Of a DNA stretch of 64,000 nt, positions 53,272 through 64,000 are shown one piece after another (within the stretch, counting starts at the first letter, position 1; the number at the start of each line of letters is the position of its first letter). Source of the DNA: Sweltsa coloradensis (lineage: Eukaryota > Arthropoda > Insecta > Plecoptera > Chloroperlidae). Where the stretch lies: NCBI GenBank assembly GCA_024449915.1, contig JAMZAV010001055.1:558001-622000 (forward strand). Direction: 5' to 3'. The position numbers and the translations under genes were made by a program. The notes under the pieces were generated by a model, which was given only the letters and a program-made list of their open reading frames with translations, was not told where the DNA came from and ran no database searches.

Positions 53272-55800
53272 GGTGAACCCACCAGGGGTGACCAAATTTC
53301 ACACGGTAAAATTACAAAATATTGAATTTTGGTCGTAAAGACAACACCATAAAACTCCCCTTACGCAGGGCGGAAGGCCTAAGGGTGGTTTCAGGAAGTT
53401 TATATATTTTGTTTCAGTTTTATCTTGTTAGCCATAATGGTATGGGTTTGTGCCCACCAGGGATGACCAAAGTACTCACAGTCAATAATTAGAATTATCA
53501 ATTTCTATCGTAAATAGATCTTTATTAAAACTCCCCCTACCGGTGTGAGTGGTCTGAGGGAAGTTTAAGGTATTTTAAAACAATGAAATTATATTTTATA
53601 TTTTAAGTTCCCATTACTTTCGTGGGTATACCCACCACAGCTAATTTAAGTTTACGCATATTTTGCCTGCGTTTTTCACATCGACTTGTCTTATAAAAAA
53701 AATATTATTTAACTTTTCAGGGTTTTTCCAAAGGAAGCCAAATCTATGTTTTAAATCTATCAGCCTATTGAACTCTGCCATTTATGACCGAATTAATTCA
53801 CTGGTTTGTGTGGGAGGAACAAATGTATAAATCACTGTAGCTGCTATGCTTTAGATAGTCTTTTTAACGTCCAATATGTAGGTGGGTTTACCCACCATGG
53901 GTATACAAGTTGATTGTATACAAAATGGGTTCGTCTATTTTTTTAAGTAGTTTAAAATGCTGCTTATTGACATTGAGAACTGTTTACAAAATCATGGTCC
54001 TAGACAAATAAATATTGTATGGAGTTTAAATTATATAAGAGGATCAACAAAGGTGAAACCTTATCGTTAATACATATTGGTTTAATAACAATGTAATTGT
54101 ACAAATATTTATACCTCATGCCTTATTACTTGGTATTTTGTTATGTCGACTTGCAACCGAATAACCCTAAATGGTTTTTTTGAGAAACCTCACTAGTTGT
54201 GTTTATTAATAAATGTCAAAGCTTTAAAACATAATGTAAGATCTACACGACAAAAAACAAATCGTCCAATAATACAAAAATATATACAGAAACATTATAT
54301 AAACGTGCATAATTTGATAATATCAATGACAAACGAAGCGAAATATCAATTTTTAAATAAATTATTTAATAAGTGTGAAATCAATCATCGGCTGCTGTTA
54401 CTTGCCTCTTTGCGTGCCCTCGACAGTCGACACTCAGCGCTTCAAACGTAGATAGACAGATATCTGCATATTCGTTGAGAACACACAATCACATATCTTA
54501 TTATTAGTTTTTTTAAAGATTCTTATGCTTATGCTCATTACGCTCATCTATTATTTGATTTAAATGATTGTCCTATACGAGACCCCATGATTTTGTTTTG
54601 GCCAATTTACACTAGGCAAGAAATTAATAATATAGTCAATAATAATATTATGATTTTTTTTGGACAACGATCCACGGTCTATAACAGATTAATGCTGACA
54701 TACAGGAAAATATTCTATGTTTAATAACCTGCTAGTGTCATGTGAGCAATTTTAATGTTGCTAAGTATAACAAAACAAAATAATGCCAAGCACAGCATTG
54801 TTGTATTAATAGTTTTAGGGCGCTTTGTCCTTTGAGTTAAATGCATTATTATTGACATTATTTTATTTAAATGTATTAATAGTAAAAAATATGCATCTCA
54901 CTTATAACATAGTCAAAAGAAATGTAAACTGTTAACTCTTGTAATTTTCTTGTAATATTGTGTATTGTTCCAATATTTACATCAGACAGAATTGTGATTG
55001 TATGATATATTGCAGCTTTTGTTTACCATTATTTCAATACCGATTGCCTCTTCAACGATTAGAATTATACAGTTAATTATTTATAATTTATCTGATAGTA
55101 AAACAGAACACTTATATAGAATATGTCAACGAAAAATAGTTTGAACACATGTAATTTATTCTGTAGTTGCAAAAATAATAAAACATTTACGGAAATTAAA
55201 GAAAATATATGTTTAACAAATACATAATTTTTATCGATATACATAAAAACGTTTCTAAATATGTTCTTTCAAAGTAAATCAAAACAAAACATAAAACTAT
55301 GTGGCCTTTTTTTTAAATGGCTACCCACAGACAGTTTATTTTTTAGTGTCGATTTTGACAAAAAATGAAAAATGATGATAAACATAAAACTATTTTTCAA
55401 ATCTACTCATCAAAACCTTTCATGAGAATAGTCACGATCCCATATTTGAATGAAAATGTTTCATGTTCTTTGTTCTTTCTTCAAATAAATTTATGGTATC
55501 TCCCTAAAGTTTGTCTCTAAAATTCGCAATATTTATTTTAAAGATTATGTTTTGAAGAAAATCCGGACTATTTACGTAACGTTTGCTATTAATTTATCGT
55601 TTTAGTTTTGTGACAAAAATGTTTGTTCACCCCTGGTGGGGATACCCAACAAAGTCATGATGGCTAACAAGAAAAAATCAAAATGAAATGTAAATAGCTT
55701 CTCGAAACAACTTACAAACATTCCGTCCCGGGGGGTGAGGTGGGGGTGAAGGTTTGTATTAGCTGTCTCATAAACTTCTATGAAGTGTTAATTTGAAAAA
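53272..55800. mobile_element. About 2.5-kb insertion upstream of copy C, with CCCACCAGGG repeats
   Basis: Absent from the corresponding place upstream of copy B (about 11020-11150). ACCCACCAGGGGTGACCAAA at 53275 recurs at 53454 (about 178 bp later) with similar sequence between. CTTGTTAGCCATAATGG plus GCCCACCAGGG (53425-53465) appears inverted at about 55630-55675. The ends are therefore related inverted sequences. The interior is AT-rich with no coding. Family unknown. Confidence 0.5.
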
Positions 55801-56209
55801 CGTTAGCAAATTTTTTGTTGATTTCGGTGTTTATTTTTATTTTTTTAGTTTGACTGTCCGGAACCTTATTTTCACAAACCATCTTGTCTGGATAGACTTA
55901 TGTAATATGCTTACTAATTTTGTTGATGCTAATTTAGTAATGTAAATTGATAATAAGTTTTGGGGTAATAACCATATATATCAGCCAACAGAAACGCCCT
56001 CATTTTCTAGGACAATTTTTTATTTATGAATCAACCTAACAGTGATATCACCCTAATTTTCCATGAAAAAAATTATAATTTAGATACAACCTAAGTAAAG
56101 TATTTATAATATATTATTAGGTAAATATAAAGCCTAATAATATATTTTCCTATAGCAGCACTTGAATTATACGTAATAATGAACACGGGAAAAAGATATA
56201 GGTATTGAT

Positions 56210-57130
56210 ATGTACAGTGAATCAAGAAGGAAGTATCTAATTATCTCAGAAAATTCCTTATATGATTTAGGTTTGTGTTTTTAAATTACACATTCGAATT
56301 CAATATGAGTTACATAACAATATGTACGTAGATCAGGTGACAGATTTAATACCTGTAAGGCTCTATTGGATCTAGTGGGGATAATTGGACCGAGAAGAGG
56401 AGAACGCGATGGTAAACTATTCAAATGATCAACCTTGGACAGCGGGATGAAAAGAACTGATGCATCTGTTCTGCTTGAATATCCACCTCGACATTGCAAG
56501 GATGTCCGCATCTTTACATCGCTGCATGAATGCATTCTGCCCCATAGAAGTGGTGTAATTATGAAATACTGCATCTTAGCGAGCTGCTTTGTTTGTGAAT
56601 AATTGCTCACTGTAGCGATGATACATGAAATATATATTTTCCCTGTGAAACCGTAGTAGGATGTTTGTAATTATTCTTCAATAGTGTATTGGTTTTGAAA
56701 CGACGTGCAATTATTAATCCAAAAAGTGGAGAACGCGATGGTCAACTATTCAAATGATCAACCTTGGACAGCGAGATGAAAAGAACTGATGCATCTGTTC
56801 TGCTTGAATATCCACCTCGACATTGCAAGGATGTCCGCATCTTTACATGGCTGCATGAATGCATTCTGCCCCATAGAAGTGGTGTAATTATGAAATACCG
56901 CATCTTTGCTATGTGCTCTGTTTGTGCAATGATACATGAAACACTTATTGTCCCAGTGGTGCAGTAGTAGGATGTTTGTAATTATTCTCCAATAGTGTAT
57001 TGGTTGCGAAACGACGTGCAATTAATCAGAGCAGAATAAGACGAGGTAGGGTTCTTGTAGGATATGTATAAATAGTGGGTGAATTCCATCATAATATCTT
57101 GCCTACAACGAAGTCAACGCGTCAAAGTAA
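56210..57130 (+). promoter_or_regulatory. Upstream region of copy C with tandemly duplicated core and TATA box
   Basis: The unit GAGAACGCGATGGT...CAACCTTGGACAGCG starts at 56399 and again at 56728, an offset of 329 bp, so the conserved block present once in copies A and B is present twice here. TATAAATA is at 57067-57074, 83 bp before the ATG. Confidence 0.6.
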
Positions 57131-57149
57131 TCTTCAGTAAGGCGTAGAT

Positions 57150-57221
57150 ATGGCCACATTGGGAAGACTTCTGTGTTTCGTTGGGCTAGTTTTCTGCTGG
57201 GTGATTCTTCCCTCGAATGCG
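57150..57221 (+). CDS. Copy C exon 1: signal peptide
   Basis: Twenty-four codons starting MATLGRLLCFVGLV and ending LPSNA, followed by GTGAGT. Confidence 0.8.
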
Positions 57222-60200
57222 GTGAGTTTTGACGTACATATATTTCGTGCTCTGGATATAAATACGATATATTATTTGTTGTTATTGTATTAACTGTACA
57301 CTGTTATTATTATTATTTTTTCTTCACCAAATCGCCAGTTCAATTTTTGTCATACAAGTTATTGGAGAAAATTTTTAGATTTCGTTTAATTAAGTATAAT
57401 TAATTATTATTGTTAAAAATGTTCGAACGAGGTGGTGTTAAATTTTTACAAGTATTTACAACTATTTTTAATTGTTAATTTGAATTTTAAATGCAGTTTT
57501 GTGAATACAATGTTCGATTACAAGTCTTCATACTTTAAAGGTTCATACTAAAATCTGCACAAGTCCTATTCAGATAATGCTTTCATAAGGTTCTGCATTT
57601 GTGCATTGTGTGTGTTTGTCTGTTTTAGGCTTCTTATTTTACCCACTGGTATAACCCACTGATATAACCAACTGAAAAACACGTATATGTTCCTACATTA
57701 GTAGAATATATATAAAATGACGGTACCACGATTGTTCAAGAGCTGATTTTAAGTGGAATTAAAATTTTATAGCTTTAAAGGCATTATTTTTTATTTTTTT
57801 TAGATAAACAAAACTAGTGGCGACTCGCTTTCTAATTTTAAACTTGCACAATTCAAACAGCAGATAGGTCATAACTTCCAATACAAATTACTGTCTTTTA
57901 AGAAATACTGCTTAACTATAATGATCTTAATAATTCAAGTTACCTTTTATTTGGACACACTTGAGTAACAGTTATGTTTTTATATATATATATTTATATA
58001 TTTCAATAAATTCAATTATGGGCACTGATAAATCATCTGTTGAGTGCCCTAAAACAACACTTATTCTAACTTACTAATTGTTTGAACTTCACTTGAGAGA
58101 CCTTGACAATCATTTTAAGTGACCTTGAAATTACCTAAGAAGGCACTATTTTCTTGTTGTTTATATTTGCATATTATGTTTTTAGTAACTAGGGACAACA
58201 GTCCGACATGTTGCATCAGAAGGAAGGATTCAATATAGCAAACATTCTTTTATTCATTCATGTGTTATTATTTATTGTACGGTTATTATTTCAAATGTTA
58301 TAAGCGAGCCATTTCACTAATCTAGCGATTGAACCAACAGTCCACTTCACCAGAGCGAACACTAATTAAGTAATAAATTCAAAGTTATTCGATATTGAAA
58401 TTATTACAAACCACACAATATTTGTCTGCTTCTATACATACAAAAGTAGAGAAGACAACACGAGACTAATCTTAAACTTAGGTGCATTTGTTGATGGCTG
58501 TAGAGAAGCAGCCAAAATAATGTGTGGTATTTAATAATTTTATGTCAAATGATACAGATATTATAATATCGTTGTAATTTTTGTAAATCATAACAGTATG
58601 TGTCAACCCAAAAAAGATAAACTTAAATTTACTTACTATTATGTCATAGTTATCGATAAGTGCATAAGGTTGCGGATAATGTTTTCTCTCTCTCACTTCT
58701 ATAGGATAAGTTTAGGTTGATCTTGAAGGCAGTCCATCATTGCAAGGTGCCCAGTCTTCCTCTTGAGTTCCATGTACAGAAGATCGGCTATAGTAATAGA
58801 GGGAACTTCTTCCATGTTGATGCTATTGTTGAGATCCACAAAAATCTCAAGTTTACCAAGGTAATGTTTTCAACAGCAATGTAATTATTATATTGAATTA
58901 TTATATTTGATATCAAAACCGCGCAAAAGGATCTGATTTAATTGATTTATAAAAAATATACCCAAAATAAATAAGTGGCTAGGTTTGAACTAAATCCTAC
59001 ATGAAATTATTTCAAATATTATTATCAGGAGTGTATATTGAATGTTAATTATTTGAAATTAAAAAGTTCCAGATAGTTATAACGAAACTTCATAGGACGC
59101 GTAAAAGACACTTTTTTACTTTGGGTAACGTCATCTTTTTGGAAATAAAAATCAGCGCATGTGACTCGTTGGAACCTTGGTGGGGGGGGGGGGGGGGGGG
59201 GGGGGGGAGCGGTTGTGTATTATAAAATAAGATTTTAAGTATTAGAAATGTGTGAAAATGTAAAAATCCCAAAAAATTATATATATCTGATTATAGTGTA
59301 TGGTTGAGGTTATAAAAATTTAATGAAAAATTGTTTTGAATTGTGAATTCCGCTGGTAGCCTACATGGCCGGTGACGTCACGAAAATGGCGCGCGACCAG
59401 GTGCGTTTCAAAACGCTAATTTGACCAAGAAAACTAAAAACAATATTACGGCCAAACTTATAAATGTAGAGATCCAATTTGTTTTGTTGTTCTATTTGGC
59501 TATCGAAAAAATACACTTACAGAATTTGTGCAAATAGCCTATTCTGTTACACCGAAGGGATAGTCTTAAAAAAGTTGGGTCTGTCCCTGCTACTAACCTT
59601 TCTCAGAACTGCACTCAACAACACTCCTTTTTGTTTTGTTTTATTATCTCCTTTTCAGGCAGTGATAAACTTCTATCGAGGTGGCGGCATTTTTCGTTTG
59701 AAGATTTTTGGGTTTGCGTATTTGGACGCATGTAAAACCATCATGGAGGGGAACACCTACATCGACCCCCTTTTTGCCCCTGGAGCCATACCACGAGTGT
59801 GCAAGTTTGACGCTGTAAGTTACTTTCACTTGTTAGGGGAGTAGCACTTATTATTAGACTATTGATGCTTAAAACGGCTGTCGTTTAAAGAGGCGCGATC
59901 AAACCATGTTTCGTGCAGCATTGGACTTGATTGATGTTTCAAGATGAAACTGTATAGAATGTTACATAACTCTCAATTAAACCGTTGTAGAACATAAGTT
60001 ATAATGTGTACGAAGTAGGATTGCACCAATATAAGAGTGACACACCCGAACTTAATTCTTTTATCAATATTATGAAGATGCAATGAAAGCACTCAGCAGA
60101 TACAATGTAAGTATGCCTTGCTGCTTTAGGTAGATCTAAGAAGAACGCTCAAGAATTGGCTGGATGAAAGGGAAACGTGTTGAATAACAACCACCAATAT

Positions 60201-61937
60201 TTTTTTCAAATTTTGACTGCAGGGTCATATTTTACAATCAGGCATAACACAAATGATTAGAGATGTATCTATTTCATAATATTTAGGTTGACCTTAAGAT
60301 CGAAATAAATAAATATTTTTTATCGTACTTAGAGTCTTCCTATACTCAGTCACAGAACTGATTTTTTACTGGGGGACATTAAATTTAAAGCAGATCAAGC
60401 TTACCCTGTAAGCGCCGACACCTTTGTCGAGCGTAAAATGACCAAGTAGAGACTGAAATTATTAAGGATGAAACCCCGATCAATCAAGCTGAACACGTTT
60501 CTACCCGCAGACAGCGCCAGATTCAATTCAAATTCAATTGTGGCTCGTTGGTCTTGTTGTTAGCGTATCTGCTTCCAATGCAGAAGGTCCAGGGTTCAAT
60601 TCCCACTAAAGTCAGTAGTTTTTTAACTTCTAATTTGGACTTAAGTCCATCAGTTCGTGTCTAAGGAGTTTGTAAACGGTGACTTTGGAGCCGTCCTAGC
60701 AACGAAGCACATAGTAAATTCAGAGTTGTTCTGAATCGGCCTTGTTGATTCTGGCGTTGATTCGCGGGTGTTCGCACTGTCCATACCACTGATTGCTATA
60801 TTTCCTATTAAAAATATCGATCTTTGGTTGGTTATCGCTCACTCGTCGATTGCGTCGGGGCCTACAGGGTTGGCTTGGTCGTTTTGATTGAAAGTCCTCC
60901 ACTGAGAATCAGTTATATAACTGAGTGGATAGACTCTAAATATATTGTTTATTGTTTGTTTGTTTAATATGGCCAATTCGGAACAACCTTTGACTGTATA
61001 ATGTGCTTCGAAGCTAGGTCGGCTTCAGAGTCACCGTTTACGCATTCCTAAGCCAAGAACTGATGGAATTAAGTCCACATCAGAAGTAAATATATCTCCC
61101 TAGAGCGGGAATCGAGCCTTGGTCCTTCTGCATCGGAAGAAGAGCCTCTACCCACAAGACCAACGAACAACATTTTTTTTTAAATTTACTCCACACCATT
61201 TTACTTGTAATTCATTCTATAAAGGTGTATAACGTACGTTTCAAGGATTCTCGATATGGTATATCTTGCCACTACATGCATATTATATAAACAAACAGAA
61301 CAGCCATAGTGTAATGTCTACAATATGAAATAGTCTTGTGGCTTAAGGCAAATGCTGAATGTCTAGGATTAATTTCAGCCTTAGTAAGAAGTTTTTTGAA
61401 CTTCAAATTTGGGCTGAAGTCCATCAGTTCTTGGCTTAAAAATGTGTATGCGATTACTTTGGAACCGTCCTAGCAACGAGGCACTTATTAAATTTTGACG
61501 TTTTTCCGAATTAGCCATGTTGATTCTGGCGCTTTCCTCGGGTGGATTCGTGCCCAGCTTGATTGGTCGGTGTTTACTACTTTAATATGCATGTCTCTAT
61601 AGGCCTATCGTTGGTTATTATTCTCTCGTCTATATGTTGTCGGCACTTATAGTGTTACCTTGGTATGTTTTAAATGTATCATCCTACACTGAAATTCAGT
61701 TATGTGACTGACTCTAATTACGAATTTATTTATATTTTATGTACTTATCAAATATAATATGTCTGACTGTTACAGCAAAACATAACTGCTCATGTCGACT
61801 ACGATCTGCATGGGGAGATGCCTGATGGAGCGATATTAAGAGGTCCGTTCGTCATAGAGTTTAAAGTGTTTGACGAAGATGAGCTGGTTCACTGTATGGA
61901 TCTTTATGTCGATGCCAAGAAAAATACCTTGCATTAG
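57150..61937 (+). CDS. Copy C: secreted DUF1091/ML-like protein, intact four-exon gene (gene span)
   Basis: Exons 57150-57221, 58705-58860, 59659-59814 and 61776-61937 join in phase 0 to a 181-residue protein with no internal stop. Signal peptide at residues 1-24. Four cysteines at the copy B positions (HHCKVP, DACKTI, RVCKFD, VHCMDL) and the same QNIT sequon. GPFVIEFKVFDEDELVHC is the terminal strand that most resembles DUF1091/MD-2-type domains. Differences from copy B are mostly substitutions in surface-like positions and the C terminus is conserved. This is the most compact copy (introns of 1.5, 0.8 and 2.0 kb). Lipid or ligand binding outside the cell is inference from domain layout only. 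Confidence 0.78.
57222..58704 (+). other. Copy C intron 1
   Basis: No gene or complete mobile element seen. Host intron sequence aligned by shared motifs with copies A and B, useful as the near-ancestral intron. Confidence 0.55.
58705..58860 (+). CDS. Copy C exon 2
   Basis: Fifty-two codons between TATAG and GTAATG, starting DKFRLILKAVHHCKVP and including YSNRGNFFHVDA. Confidence 0.8.
59182..59207 (+). repeat. G26 homopolymer in copy C intron 2
   Basis: Twenty-six consecutive Gs. Shorter runs sit at the equivalent intron 2 position in copies A (6195-6208) and B (28714-28723). Confidence 0.85.
59659..59814 (+). CDS. Copy C exon 3
   Basis: Fifty-two codons between TTTTCAG and GTAAGT, with INFYRGGGIFRLKIFGF and DPLFAPGAIPRVCKFD. 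Confidence 0.8.
59815..60537 (+). other. Copy C intron 3, first part
   Basis: No gene seen. Near 60345-60420 an antisense SINE1-like tail is suggested by ACTGGGGGACATT and similar motifs, but it is too degraded to call. Confidence 0.3.
60538..60965 (+). repeat. SINE1, full copy
   Basis: Nearly identical to 23868-24315: tRNA-like head (GTGGCTCGTTGGTCTTG, B box GGTTCAATTCC), body and tail AGACTCTAAATATATTG. Confidence 0.85.
60968..61180 (-). repeat. SINE1 fragment, inverted
   Basis: GGAACAACCTTTGACTG, AGCCAAGAACTGATGGA and GGGAATCGAGCCTTGG are complements of the SINE1 body and B box, directly behind the plus-strand copy. Confidence 0.7.
61322..61740 (+). repeat. SINE1, old degenerate copy
   Basis: CTGAAGTCCATCAGTTCTTG, ACCGTCCTAGCAACGA and GTTATGTGACTGACTCTAA follow SINE1 order with many changes, ending just before exon 4. 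Confidence 0.65.
61776..61937 (+). CDS. Copy C exon 4 and stop
   Basis: Fifty-three codons plus TAG after GTTACAG, starting QNITAHVDYD and ending DAKKNTLH. Confidence 0.8.
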   Translation, partial: QNITAHVDYDLHGEMPDGAILRGPFVIEFKVFDEDELVHCMDLYVDAKKNTLH

Positions 61938-62445
61938 CTTGAACACTTCGATCATTTTGACCTGGACCGACGTATATTTGATTGTTGCAGTGCCTGAATT
62001 TTGCAACAACCAGATAATGCCGTGTGTTGTTTTATAAGTTTGTATGTTTTATAGTGTAGTGTCTCTTACATAACTTAGTTTGAACGTATGATCTTGCAAT
62101 TCAACCGAATAATTAATTGTGTGTGCTTGTATTTTAATGAGTATCAAAAGAAAATATTTACGCGTGTTGTTTTTTGGAAACCTTAACATGGATTCAATGT
62201 TTCATTTGCTTCTTAAAGAGAAGATGACAAAAACTTTATATCCTTCTCCTTTTAAGAGTTCTATTAATCTTATCGCCATTCACTCATGGACATAAGTAAT
62301 GTTGTTAATTATTTTTAGTTTTTAAAAATGAAATTTTAATTTTCTCATCTTATTAGTAAACTTGAGTTTGTATTTAAATAGCTGAAAGGACACGTAATAT
62401 TGTAATTGTTTTGTTGAATTATATTACATTGTAAAATATGCCCTT

Positions 62446-62451
62446 AATAAA
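62446..62451 (+). terminator. Polyadenylation signal of copy C
   Basis: AATAAA in the context GCCCTTAATAAA, 509 bp after the stop codon, as in copies A and B. Confidence 0.65.
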
Positions 62452-62920
62452 AATAGAAAAGTTGAAATATGTCAATTCACAATTATTCGTTCTTTCCTAT
62501 GTGTGATATTCTCTTTGTTTCCTGATTTCAACTGCTGACGGGTCGCTATCGTTGTGCCTACTTTGTTTGGTATATCCATCTTTTCCTCGAACCTTCGTTT
62601 CCCAATATATTATTTGCTACGGCGGACTTGTGCATGTTGGCATTTGTTGCGGGTGGTGGTGTGTGGTGGTCAAAGGTTATGAATGTGCAACAATACTTAG
62701 GTTATTGCAATCTGCTTTATTGATAAGCGCACATGAACATTAACAGTGATAACACAGCAATTACATGAGCACGGTCACATAGTTTTCGGCCATACTTACC
62801 TGTGCCAAAACGTCACGTGACGCGACGCACGAGTGGCAGAAATCGTATTAGCGTACGAGCCTAATGCAAACATGTGACGAAAGGCACGAGGTCACGCGTG
62901 CGGTCGTGCATTATTTTATT
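62452..62920 (+). other. 3' flank of copy C
   Basis: Shared with copy B flank (GTTGGCATTTGTTGCGGGTG at 62636 versus 40134) up to about 62690, then a short CpG-rich stretch (CGTCACGTGACGCGACGCAC) near 62810. No gene. Confidence 0.5.
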
Positions 62921-62981
62921 ATTATTTTATTTTTTAATTTGTTTATTATTTGTTCCGTAACACATTCATTGATTAAATGTA

Positions 62982-64000
62982 TCACGAGGATGGCAGAAAA
63001 GAGCAGAGCTCCAAACACACTTGGTGACTGCCAACCTTATAACAATAAATATAATATAAGATAACAACATTATTACAATCATTAGTAAACTTGTAAAATA
63101 TAGAAAATAAGTCAATAAATATACACTTCAATGAATTATTATAAAAATGAATCAGTGAAAAGGAACTGTAGAATAATCTTTGTAATGCAAAAACATGTTT
63201 GCTTAGGGCAGATTTAAAAGAGTCTAATGAGCGAATCTCCCTTAACTCCAAAGGAAGAGCATTCCATTCATTACGAGTCATGTAGTAGAAGGCATTTTGA
63301 TAAGCTGTTTTTCTTGCATATGGAGGCTTGAGAATTAAGCCTCTACCAAGTTCTGCTCCACGACTACAGACTTGCAAACTTGTGTATGGGTCCAGATCAT
63401 TAGAAACGTGTAACATTCCCCATAGAAATTGCAGTTCTACTTTCTTCATGTAACGTTCAAGCAATGGAATGTCTAAAGATGAACGTCTTGCAGTAGCACT
63501 GTCACTTTGAAATTTTGTCCTTGCAGCTATAATGCGCGTTGCTCGACTTTGTACTCGCTCCAATTTTGTTTTGTTAATATCTGATGTGGGATCCCATGCT
63601 GGACAGGCGTAAAGGAGATGAGGTCTCACTAATGCTCAGTATACAGCCCGTTTAATACTGAAGTGAGAATGATGAATGATGAAGGTTTCTTGCAATAAAA
63701 TAGAGTTGTCTGGAGGCTTTAGCTCTTACTATTTCAGTATGCGTATTCCATTTTAGATCACTAGTTATTGTGATACCCAATAACTTGACACCATTCTTTT
63801 CCAGTATTGGCAAACCATTTATTTGGTAACTGCAACACAATGGGTTCTTAGATCTAGAGAATCTGATGAAAACACTCTTTAAAGGGTTCAGCTTCATTAA
63901 ATTTTCAACAGACCAAGTGTTTATATTGTCCAAATCGGTCTGGAGTGCATCTGTGTCATCTTTCGTAAATATTTTCTTATAGATCGTGCAGTAATCAGCA
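62982..64000 (-). pseudogene. LINE (Jockey/CR1-like) reverse transcriptase C-terminal end
   Basis: From the window edge on the minus strand: DTDALQTDLDNINTWSVENL, KLLGITITSDLKWNTH, then after a frameshift near 63655 and a TGA near 63631, VRPHLLYACPAWDP, SRATRIIAARTKF, a MTRNEWNALPLELREI segment and a stop at 62982. This is the region after the RT catalytic core plus the thumb and C-terminal tail. The catalytic core lies beyond the window. The two breaks make it inactive as written. Confidence 0.8.

Overview
This is a repeat-dense, AT-rich animal nuclear genome window with no bacterial signals. Small phase-0 exons with GT/AG splice sites, TATA boxes, AATAAA signals, tRNA-derived SINEs, Penelope-like, BEL/Pao and non-LTR retroelements, and hAT- and Helentron-like DNA elements all point to an invertebrate. 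The BEL/Pao gag (DUF1759 plus zinc knuckles) and a DUF1091/ML-like secreted gene family fit an arthropod best. That assignment is inference.

The host signal is one secreted-protein gene family in three tandem plus-strand copies. Each has a 24-residue signal-peptide exon, two 52-codon exons and a 53-codon last exon, all split in phase 0. Copy A (796 to about 8060) is broken. Copy B (13712-39110) and copy C (57150-61937) are intact 181-residue genes. The copies share about 600 bp of upstream sequence ending in a TATA box 78-90 bp before the ATG. In copy C a roughly 329-bp part of this upstream block is tandemly duplicated.

Most remaining sequence is mobile DNA. 1-40 is a Helentron-like 3' end. 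Copy A intron 1 holds a 3.2-kb foldback element (1201-4385). 9090-9990 holds an unrecognised duplicated exon-like fragment joined to Helentron-like 5' ends. Copy B intron 1 (13784-28077) holds a Penelope fragment, SINEs, and a LINE (about 17930-27590) invaded by a 3.37-kb BEL/Pao deletion derivative (19457-22823) and a 4.18-kb palindrome (23192-27374) whose left arm later took a SINE. Copy B intron 2 holds a block-structured pentanucleotide array (29772-30250). Intron 3 holds three Penelope insertions, mostly in inverted-tail form with hammerhead-like motifs, a LINE pseudogene and SINEs. 40250-44303 is a Penelope remnant invaded by nested Helentron-like elements whose empty sites can be read directly, showing insertion between two Ts. 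45703-47914 is an hAT-like element with an 8-bp duplication. 48250-51502 is a cluster of palindromic elements and (GTCT)n. 62982-64000 is a LINE end.

The three genes are probably functionally redundant or diversified secreted lipid-binding-type proteins. Everything else records the insertion history of the locus.
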